From NCBI RefSeq assembly GCF_036785885.1, contig NC_092322.1, forward strand, positions 13,476,466-13,540,465: a stretch of 64,000 nt of DNA. Reading direction: 5' to 3'. The first letter of the stretch is position 1; each line of letters begins with the position of its first letter. A program made the translations under genes and the position numbers. The stretch is from Coffea arabica (Eukaryota; Streptophyta; Magnoliopsida; Gentianales; Rubiaceae). This document shows positions 23,408 to 32,687 of the stretch, piece after piece. The notes beneath the pieces are model-generated. The model was given only the letters and a program-made list of their open reading frames with translations, made no database searches and was not told the DNA's origin.

Positions 23408-24541
23408 ATGCTGTCTGCTAAATCCCTCCCCCTCTCTTCCCCTTTGATAAAAGCATTAAAATCTCCTGATGCTAATCTCACCTCAAAATACTACATAGGC
23501 ATCAACAAATGGAGTAGGAAAATGTATACCAATCCTTCTCTTAGTTTTCAGAGCTCCTGCCGCGAGACTTCATCAGAACCAGTAGTTGTACCTGAATCAC
23601 GTTCCATGTCAGCACAAAACAGAGTCGATATCCTTTCGGAGGCGCTGCCTTGCATACAAAAGTTCCATGGCAAGACAATTGTGGTCAAATATGGAGGTGC
23701 AGCCATGACGTCTGAGGCCCTTCAAGCACCTGTAATATCTGACTTGGTTCTTCTCCAAAATTTTGGTCTTCGCATTGTCATTGTCCATGGTGCGGGTCCT
23801 GAAATCAACCAGTGGCTTGGTAGATTGGGCTTGAAGCCCAAGTTTGGGAATGGACTCCATGTCACTGATGCAACAACCATGGAAGTTGTTGCGATGGTAT
23901 TGGGGGGTAAAGTTAATAAACATCTTGTTACCTTAATCAACAAGGCAGGGGCTTCTGCTGCTGGCTTATCTGTTACGGGGCTTACTGCTGTTGGCTTATC
24001 TGGTATGGATGACTTATCTGGTATGGGGGCTACTGCTGCTGGCTTATCTGGTATGGATGACCATCTTTTAACTGCCAGGCCGCCTTCCCCAAATTCCGGT
24101 CTGCTTGGCTTCGTTGGTGATATAGCCACTGGGGAGCCGGCAGTGCTTCGACCACTCATTGACAATGGTTATATCCCAGTCGTTGCCTCTGTAGCTGCCG
24201 ACAAGACAGGCCGGCTATACATCATCAATGCAGACACAGTTGCGGGTGAGCTTGCTGCAGCCTTGGCAGCAGAGAAGTTAATTCTTTTGACTGATGTGGC
24301 TGGGATTCTAGAGGAGCGAGATGATCCAGAAAGTTTGGTGAAGGAAGTCGATATCGAAGGGGCGAGGAGGATGATGAATGATGAGAAGATTGCAGGTGGG
24401 ATGTTTCAAAAGGTGGATTGCTGCGTGAGGTCCGTAGCTCAAGGTGTCAGGGCTGCAAGTGTAATTGATGGACGAGTACAGCACTCATTACTTCTTGAGT
24501 TTCTCACTGGTGGAGGAGCAGGAACAATGATCACTGGATAA
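23408..24541 (+). CDS. N-acetylglutamate kinase-like protein, copy 8 (B type)
   Basis: Same protein as copies 4 and 6 (G308E, I352V). First half of the third dimer. Frame intact. Confidence 0.92.
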   Translation: MLSAKSLPLSSPLIKALKSPDANLTSKYYIGINKWSRKMYTNPSLSFQSSCRETSSEPVVVPESRSMSAQNRVDILSEALPCIQKFHGKTIVVKYGGAAMTSEALQAPVISDLVLLQNFGLRIVIVHGAGPEINQWLGRLGLKPKFGNGLHVTDATTMEVVAMVLGGKVNKHLVTLINKAGASAAGLSVTGLTAVGLSGMDDLSGMGATAAGLSGMDDHLLTARPPSPNSGLLGFVGDIATGEPAVLRPLIDNGYIPVVASVAADKTGRLYIINADTVAGELAAALAAEKLILLTDVAGILEERDDPESLVKEVDIEGARRMMNDEKIAGGMFQKVDCCVRSVAQGVRAASVIDGRVQHSLLLEFLTGGGAGTMITG

Positions 24542-25950
24542 ATTGGAGAGCTTGCACCCTCGGTAAAGCTTACGTTTGTTAACCACTTTAGAAGATCTAA
24601 AGTCAAAGCAAGTTTAGTTACAATCATCTTTATTTTCTTTGTACATATGGAGAAACTTGAAAAACGATAGCACTGGGATAATATCTACTTTCAAGAACAT
24701 GAATCTGCTGATAGAATGGTCAAAGTTGAGAAGGTTTCGGGGCCACTTATTTTCCCCATGTTAATTTTGTAGTCACATTCTCCTCTTTCTAATGTGCTTC
24801 AGCACTAATTTTCCCCATAGCCAACAAAAGAAAAAACAAGTAAAAGCCATCTGGGAAAAAAAAAAAACCAAAGGCAAAGAAGATTCCATTTGCTGCATTG
24901 GTCACACCTTGCAACCTAACCACTCACTGCACCTTTGCATGAAAAATTTTTAACGTATACAATCACTTTCAACTCTTCAATTTCAAATCTTAAAAACAAA
25001 ACATGGCTATTCACGCTGTCACACTAGCTTCCAATATATAATACGATCCAAACTCCAAGGAAATTGATCTAAAACCAATTAAAAAGAAGTTGACCTAGCA
25101 AGACTGGTCTTGCTTGATGCGGTCCGCACCCAAATGGAAGCTGTGGTCGAAGGTCTTGATTAACTTGGACTGTTCATTTTGCACCCAGTAACTCCCATTT
25201 CAGGAGAGCACAAGACATGTTTTCCTCAATTTGAACCATATTTCAGGAATTAAAATAATTTTTTCTTTTTTTATTTTTCTTTCAATTTATCGAATTTTTA
25301 ATATTCAATTTTAAGATTTAAAATAATTATTGATTCAAAACTATTTATGGAAGCAAAGATATGGTTTTTATAAAATAATAAGCAAAAATTTTTTTCTATT
25401 TTTTTAGATTGCTTCAGGGTTAATAAAATAAAAATATGTTCTTTTTTTAATGCAACATGGCCTCAATATGGGCATTTTCGGCATTAAGGGGGTTTTTGTT
25501 AAATGTTTGATCATTCAAAGGGTGAGACCGTTATTTGGACAAATTACAGGGATTGATTGGTAATATGGTCAAATCTCAGGGGAGGTAAATGTAATTAACC
25601 CTTATTTCAACTATGAAGAGAAAAATTCCTCCAACACCCTCCTGGTACCTGTAAGTGGAGCTCTTCATTAGTAATTTAGGGTCTGAATTTGACGTATAAA
25701 GATTGTGATTTTGACATCCTAAATTTGTTTTCTGGTCCCAAATTTCACACAACGATGTGTGCTTTTTTGTACGTAACTATATTGCTTTGCAGTTGTAAAA
25801 CAAATTTTAATTGTTGCTGTTCCAACTTGGAGTCTCTTATTATTGCAGATCTCATTGACCTGGTTCCCTGCGTTTTGCTCGGAGTGTGGTTGGTTTGGAT
25901 TTCTTGCTTTGACCAAAATAGTCCACGCAAAAGGAGCATAGGCAGAAGAA

Positions 25951-27084
25951 ATGCTGTCTGCTAAATCCCTCCCCCTCTCTTCCCCTTTGATAAAAGCATT
26001 AAAATCTCCTGATGCTAATCTCACCTCAAAATACTACATAGGCATCAACAAATGGAGTAGGAAAATGTATACCAATCCTTCTCTTAGTTTTCAGAGCTCC
26101 TGCCGCGAGACTTCATCAGAACCAGTAGTTGTACCTGAATCACGTTCCATGTCAGCACAAAACAGAGTCGATATCCTTTCGGAGGCGCTGCCTTGCATAC
26201 AAAAGTTCCATGGCAAGACAATTGTGGTCAAATATGGAGGTGCAGCCATGACGTCTGAGGCCCTTCAAGCACCTGTAATATCTGACTTGGTTCTTCTCCA
26301 AAATTTTGGTCTTCGCATTGTCATTGTCCATGGTGCGGGTCCTGAAATCAACCAGTGGCTTGGTAGATTGGGCTTGAAGCCCAAGTTTGGGAATGGACTC
26401 CATGTCACTGATGCAACAACCATGGAAGTTGTTGCGATGGTATTGGGGGGTAAAGTTAATAAACATCTTGTTACCTTAATCAACAAGGCAGGGGCTTCTG
26501 CTGCTGGCTTATCTGTTACGGGGCTTACTGCTGTTGGCTTATCTGGTATGGATGACTTATCTGGTATGGGGGCTACTGCTGCTGGCTTATCTGGTATGGA
26601 TGACCATCTTTTAACTGCCAGGCCGCCTTCCCCAAATTCCGGTCTGCTTGGCTTCGTTGGTGATATAGCCACTGGGGAGCCGGCAGTGCTTCGACCACTC
26701 ATTGACAATGGTTATATCCCAGTCGTTGCCTCTGTAGCTGCCGACAAGACAGGCCGGCTATACATCATCAATGCAGACACAGTTGCGGGTGAGCTTGCTG
26801 CAGCCTTGGCAGCAGAGAAGTTAATTCTTTTGACTGATGTGGCTGGGATTCTAGAGGAGCGAGATGATCCAGGAAGTTTGGTGAAGGAAGTCGATATCGA
26901 AGGGGCGAGGAGGATGATGAATGATGAGAAGATTGCAGGTGGGATGTTTCAAAAGGTGGATTGCTGCGTGAGGTCCGTAGCTCAAGGTGTCAGGGCTGCA
27001 AGTATAATTGATGGACGAGTACAGCACTCATTACTTCTTGAGTTTCTCACTGGTGGAGGAGCAGGAACAATGATCACTGGATAA
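25951..27084 (+). CDS. N-acetylglutamate kinase-like protein, copy 9 (A' type)
   Basis: Protein identical to copy 2. Its 3' flank ('gataaaatgg' and an uninterrupted A-run before 'gtaaaagcc') matches copy 10 rather than copies 2-8, so the third dimer joins the array end here. Frame intact. Confidence 0.92.
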   Translation: MLSAKSLPLSSPLIKALKSPDANLTSKYYIGINKWSRKMYTNPSLSFQSSCRETSSEPVVVPESRSMSAQNRVDILSEALPCIQKFHGKTIVVKYGGAAMTSEALQAPVISDLVLLQNFGLRIVIVHGAGPEINQWLGRLGLKPKFGNGLHVTDATTMEVVAMVLGGKVNKHLVTLINKAGASAAGLSVTGLTAVGLSGMDDLSGMGATAAGLSGMDDHLLTARPPSPNSGLLGFVGDIATGEPAVLRPLIDNGYIPVVASVAADKTGRLYIINADTVAGELAAALAAEKLILLTDVAGILEERDDPGSLVKEVDIEGARRMMNDEKIAGGMFQKVDCCVRSVAQGVRAASIIDGRVQHSLLLEFLTGGGAGTMITG

Positions 27085-28495
27085 ATTGGAGAGCTTGCAC
27101 CCTCGGTAAAGCTTACGTTTGTTAACCACTTTAGAAGATCTAAAGTCAAAGCAAGTTTAGTTACAATCATCTTTATTTTCTTTGTACATATGGAGAAACT
27201 TGAAAAACGATAGCACTGGGATAATATCTACTTTCAAGAACATGAATCTGCTGATAAAATGGTCAAAGTTGAGAAGGTTTCGGGGCCACTTATTTTCCCC
27301 ATGTTAATTTTGTAGTCACATTCTCCTCTTTCTAATGTGCTTCAGCACTAATTTTCCCCATAGCCAACAAAAGAAAAAAAAAGTAAAAGCCATCTGGAAA
27401 AAAAAAAAAAAACCAAAGGCAAAGAAGATTCCATTTGCTGCATTGGTCACACCTTGCAACCTAACCACTCACTGCACCTTTGCATGAAAAATTTTTAACG
27501 TATACAATCACTTTCAACTCTTCAATTTCAAATCTTAAAAACAAAACATGGCTATTCACGCTGTCACACTAGCTTCCAATATATAATATGATCCAAACTC
27601 CAAGGAAATTGATCTAAAACCAATTAAAAAGAAGTTGACCTAGCAAGACTGGTCTTGCTTGATGCGGTCCGCACCCAAATGGAAGCTGTGGTCGAAGGTC
27701 TTGATTAACTTGGACTGTTCATTTTGCACCCAGTAACTCCCATTTCAGGAGAGCACAAGACATGTTTTCCTCAATTTGAACCATATTTCAGGAATTAAAA
27801 TAATTTCTTCTTTTTTTATTTTTCTTTCAATTTATCGAATTTTTAATATTCAATTTTAAGATTTAAAATAATTATTGATTCAAAACTATTTATGGAAGCA
27901 AAGATATGGTTTTTATAAAATAATAAGCAAAAATTTTTTTCTATTTTTTTAGATTGCTTCAGGGTTAATAAAATAAAAATATGTTCTTTTTTTAATGCAA
28001 CATGGCCTCAATATGGGCATTTTCGGCATTAAGGGGGTTTTTGTTAAATGTTTGATCATTCAAAGGGTGAGACCGTTATTTGGACAAATTACAGGGATTG
28101 ATTGGTAATATGGTCAAACCTCAGGGGAGGTAAATGTAATTAACCCTTATTTCAACTATGAAGAGAAAAATTCCTCCAACACCCTCCTGGTACCTGTAAG
28201 TGGAGCTCTTCATTAGTAATTTAGGGTCTGAATTTGACGTATAAAGATTGTGATTTTGACATCCTAAATTTGTTTTCTGGTCCCAAATTTCACACAACGA
28301 TGTGTGCTTTTTTGTACGTAACTATATTGCTTTGCAGTTGTAAAACAAATTTTAATTGTTGCTGTTCCAACTTGGAGTCTCTTATTATTGCAGATCTCAT
28401 TGACCTGGTTCCCTGCGTTTTGCTCGGAGTGTGGTTGGTTTGGATTTCTTGCTTTGACCAAAATAGTCCACGCAAAAGGAGCATAGGCAGAAGAA

Positions 28496-29629
28496 ATGCT
28501 GTCTGCTAAATCCCTCCCCCTCTCTTCCCCTTTGATAAAAGCATTAAAATCTCCTGATGCTAATCTCACCTCAAAATACTACATAGGCATCAACAAATGG
28601 AGTAGGAAAATGTATACCAATCCTTCTCTTAGTTTTCAGAGCTCCTGCCGCGAGACTTCATCAGAACCAGTAGTTGTACCTGAATCACGTTCCATGTCAG
28701 CACAAAACAGAGTCGATATCCTTTCGGAGGCGCTGCCTTGCATACAAAAGTTCCATGGCAAGACAATTGTGGTCAAATATGGAGGTGCAGCCATGACGTC
28801 TGAGGCCCTTCAAGCACCTGTAATATCTGACTTGGTTCTTCTCCAAAATTTTGGTCTTCGCATTGTCATTGTCCATGGTGCGGGTCCTGAAATCAACCAG
28901 TGGTTTGGTAGATTGGGCTTGAAGCCCAAGTTTGGGAATGGACTCCATGTCACTGATGCAACAACCATGGAAGTTGTTGCGATGGTATTGGGGGGTAAAG
29001 TTAATAAACATCTTGTTACCTTAATCAACAAGGCAGGGGCTTCTGCTGCTGGCTTATCTGTTACGGGGCTTACTGCTGTTGGCTTATCTGGTATGGATGA
29101 CTTATCTGGTATGGGGGCTACTGCTGCTGGCTTATCTGGTATGGATGACCATCTTTTAACTGCCAGGCCGCCTTCCCCAAATTCCGGTCTGCTTGGCTTC
29201 GTTGGTGATATAGCCACTGGGGAGCCGGCAGTGCTTCGACCACTCATTGACAATGGTTATATCCCAGTCGTTGCCTCTGTAGCTGCCGACAAGACAGGCC
29301 GGCTATACATCATCAATGCAGACACAGTTGCGGGTGAGCTTGCTGCAGCCTTGGCAGCAGAGAAGTTAATTCTTTTGACTGATGTGGCTGGGATTCTATA
29401 GGAGCGAGATGATCCAGGATGTTTGGGGAAAGAAGTCGATATCGAAGGGGCGAGGAGGATGATGAATGATGAGAAGATTGCAGGTGGGATGTTTCAAAAG
29501 ATGGATTGCTGCGTGAGGTCCGTAGCTCAAGGTGTCAGGGCTGCAAGTATAATTGATGGACGAGTACAGCACTCATTACTTCTTGAGTTTCTCACTGGTG
29601 GAGGAGCAGGAACAATGATCACTGGATAA
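28496..29629 (+). pseudogene. N-acetylglutamate kinase-like copy 10, nonsense-interrupted
   Basis: Last array member, next to the GRAS gene. The frame is as in copy 2 up to residue 301, where codon 302 (GAG) has become TAG. Translation would end after LTDVAGIL, losing the C-terminal ~75 residues with the nucleotide-site lysine (K335 in copy 2) and the arginine-site and PII-contact region of plant NAGK. Further changes lie at L137F, S309C, V311G and V336M. A downstream in-frame ATG (29423) opens only a 68-residue tail. Very probably a non-functional edge copy. Confidence 0.88.
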
Positions 29630-30187
29630 ATTGGAGAGCTTGCACCCTCGGTAAAGCTTACGTTTGTTAACCACTTTAGAAGATCTAAAGTCAAAGCAAG
29701 TTTAGTTACAATCATCTTTATTTTCTTTGTACATATGGAGAAACTTGAAAAACGATAGCACTGGGATAATATCTACTTTCAAGAACATGAATCTGCTGAT
29801 AAAATGGTCAAAGTTGAGAAGGTTTCGGGGCCACTTATTTTCCCCATGTTAATTTTGTAGTCACATTCTCCTCTTTCTAATGTGCTTCAGCACTAATTTT
29901 CCCCATAGCCAACAAAAGAAAAAAAAAGTAAAAGCCATCTGGAAAAAAAAAAAAAAAAAACCAAAGGCAAAGAAGATTCCATTTGCTGCATTGGTCACAC
30001 CTTGCAACCTAACCACTCACTGCACCTTTGCATGAAAAAGTTTTAACGTATACAATCACTTTCAACTCTTCAATTTCAAATCTTAAAAACAAAACATGGC
30101 TATTCACGCTGTCACACTAGCTTCCAATATATAATATGATCCAAACTCCAAGGAAATTGATCTAAAACCAATTAAAAAGAAGTTGAC

Positions 30188-31211
30188 CTAGCAAGACTGG
30201 TCTTGCTTGATGCGGTCCGCACCCAAATGGAAGCTGTGGTCGAAGGTCTTGATTAACTTGGACTGTTCATTTTGCACCCAGTAACTCCCATTTATCTTTG
30301 GGGACAGTTTCCTCAAACCGTTGAAAAATGTTTCGACCAACGAGCTTTCTCTATGAGGCATGTGAAGCTGATTGATCATACAATTAGCTATCAGGGTATG
30401 CCCTACTTTGATCTCTTCAAAATCTTCTTCTTTCTTTATCAGAACTTGGTCAGAGGAGAAAGAAAGATTGATTGAATTTGCGAAATCTTGTAATCTAAAA
30501 CCTGTTTGTTGAATATTACATGAACTTCCTTTGTCGCCAACAATAGCTGTTATCCTAAGAGATGCATCTTCTCTAGCAGCAAGGTCAACCATCAAAGAAG
30601 GCCATTGAATTCCTTCCATGAAGTCAAAATCAATAACATGAATCTCCCGATGACCTTCGGTTGCCTCCAGGATTGCCTGGTTGGCTGTGAAATGCGCGAA
30701 CTTCACATATGGCGAGAGCTCCTGCAGCATTTGGAAGGCTGAGATAGCATTGGTTTGTCGGGAAACAGGGTTCTCCGGATGCTCAGGAGCAGTGAGGCTC
30801 TTGTCAAGAAGGCCCTGAGTGAAGTATAAAGCTAACCTATCCATTGGATTGTCACCATTTTCTTGATCAGATAGGATATCCTTGAGCCTGGGTGCAACTA
30901 TTGAAGCAAGACGAACATTTCCTGCTTCAATAGCTTCTGCCCCCATCAGCAGCAGACCAGTTAAGCTGCTCTCTTCCATGAGTTCATCTTGAATATCCTT
31001 CAAATGGGATTGCTCAGCAGCCAAAAAATCCATAGTTTCTTTGGATATCTCGACAGGGGAACAATCTTTTGTGTACCATGTTTTCGTGGTGTAAAGCACA
31101 ATTTTTAGCTATGAAATCGAAATCCTTGATATCTGTTTCCATTTCAAGAAACTTTTCAGTGCTAACAATATCACTGGAGACATAATCTTGGAAATAATAA
31201 GGTTGAATCAA
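30188..31211 (-). pseudogene. GRAS-family transcription regulator, NSP2/SCL26-like, truncated
   Basis: The 303-codon frame at 30188-31099 shows the N-terminal half of a GRAS domain. A leucine-rich LHRI block (SSLTGLLLMGAEAIEAGN, then DRLALYFTQGL) is followed by the VHIID motif as HVIDFDFMEGIQWPSLM and a second leucine-rich block ending in LRKLSPKI. The PFYRE and SAW blocks are missing. After SPKI the frame runs into 35 unrelated residues inside the NAGK array unit and stops. The likely N-terminus (MIQPYYFQDY, from 31211) lies in another frame, so there is a one-base shift between about 31040 and 31120, or a sequencing error. GRAS proteins are nuclear regulators; NSP2-type members act in symbiosis and strigolactone signalling. 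This copy is probably not functional. Confidence 0.8.
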
Positions 31212-32687
31212 ATGGTTGTTTTTGGAAAGGTAATGCAGTTTCCAAGCTACAATGATGACCTGAGAACCACTCCTACAAAGCCAACAATATGGTCACCTCC
31301 CCAAGAATAGTAGCCATAAAGTCATGTGGGTCTGAATATTCAGAATAAGTTTATCACTACAGGCTTCATAAGAACCAGAATCAAACAGTGGTTTCAGCTC
31401 CTCCAAGCATTTTCTGTCCTAAATTTCATTTTCTTAGTCCCCTTATACCGTGATTCACTGACTGAAAGACCAGTCCCATAGGCCTAAAAGAATAATTCAA
31501 TTAGAAACATATGAAAATATGGTAAAGATTCTGAATTGCAGTAGATTCTGGAGGATATAGGAATCAAAGAACTGTTCAGCAACATAAAACAAGCCCATTT
31601 GACAAGAAGAAAGGCAGTATATATATGCCCGCCACACTACTTAGAATTCTTAGCCATTTCTTTTTATGCAGAGGGGGGGGGGGGGATATGATAATTAACA
31701 ACTGCATGCCAGAAGCAAGCAGTAATAAGAACATTATTCCATCTGAAGCAACTCCAGAAAACAAAGCCAGGACGGGAATAATAAAGCATTAGATAGCTCG
31801 CATGCAATGCCTTATGCACAGCCAGATGACAAAAAAATCTAATTATCACAACACAACAGCCTCTTGACTGTTCATTTTTATTCTTTGAAGCCAGCTACGA
31901 ACACTTTCACACAGAAAGCAGAGGATAAAGCATAAGACATTGAAAACACTCAACTTGCCAAAATATTGCATGCTAAGGAGCAAATTCAGAAAATGGAGTT
32001 CATGTTTTGATTGCTAACCTGCCTATAAAATATGTAGTTAAAACTCCTAACCAATAATCAAAATTTAAATCTGACAGGATCAGGAATCTGATAATGAATA
32101 TCAGGATTGTTTTCCCTTTGGACTTTGAACAAATCAACATTGAGTAATAGAAATGCCAAAAGAAGCTGGTGTAATCTGTCAAGTCTAGAGAAGATGTTTC
32201 TACCGCTCAGACAACATTCCTATAGACGTCAAAGTTCCTCAGCCTTAATAAACCAGGTATTCTCACGTCCGTACAAACAATTACAAGAGGGGATAAAGGA
32301 GGATAATAAACTACAAAGCATTACTATTAACTGGTTCACTTCTCTTGCTCTATACCAGCATACATAATGTGTCTTTACAGGAGGCCTGCAAAATATTCAA
32401 ATAAAATAAACTGAATGCAACTTTTGTCATTTTGAGTAGCACATTCACCATAATTAAATAGAACTAACTTTATATACTGCTCGACGAGAATCATAAGTAT
32501 CCTTTGATGAACTAAGTTTACATTCAAAAGATCGTGATTTTACTGGTAAGAGGACATAGACAAGGCATTAGATTATATACTTATAAGAGAACAACAAATA
32601 CATTTATCTACAAACCTGAGTAACTCTGATGAGCAAGACCAAGAATCATGGAGAAAAAGAAAGGAAATATGGAGAAGATATCTTGTC
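31212..32687. other. Intergenic DNA between GRAS relic and WDR83-like gene
   Basis: No gene recognised. It contains a 13-base G run at 31673-31685, unusual for this AT-rich window and a likely site of length errors. The right part should hold the 3' UTR of the WDR83-like gene. Confidence 0.55.

Larger units (their letters stand above)
5245..30293 (+). repeat. Ten-unit NAGK tandem array (unit about 2.54 kb)
   Basis: Unit borders are marked by the junction 'cccattt|caggagagc'. Units 2-10 start at 7399, 9942, 12485, 15029, 17571, 20114, 22658, 25201 and 27746, so periods are 2542-2548 bp. Unit 1 (5245-7398) lacks the first ~370 bp of the standard unit; its homology begins at 'aacctcaggggagg'. 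Each unit runs: AT-rich upstream DNA ending in a MITE-like terminus, a leader with a probable intron, the intronless NAGK-like frame, a 3' region with poly-A tracts, and a 106-bp minus-strand tail of the neighbouring GRAS-derived frame. Units 2-10 differ from each other by only a few bases per unit. Unit 1 is clearly more diverged. The array ends at 30293, where the sequence runs on into the GRAS gene instead of restarting. Confidence 0.97.

Noticed and set aside
5245-30293. Satellite DNA or CRISPR-like array
   Set aside because: The unit is a complete gene of 2.5 kb with open frames, not a short spacer-repeat structure.
5245-30293. Recent transfer of the NAGK gene from bacteria
   Set aside because: Plant-specific signatures (plastid leader, DATTMEVV, IIDGR-HSLLLE, GAGTMITG) point to a host gene.
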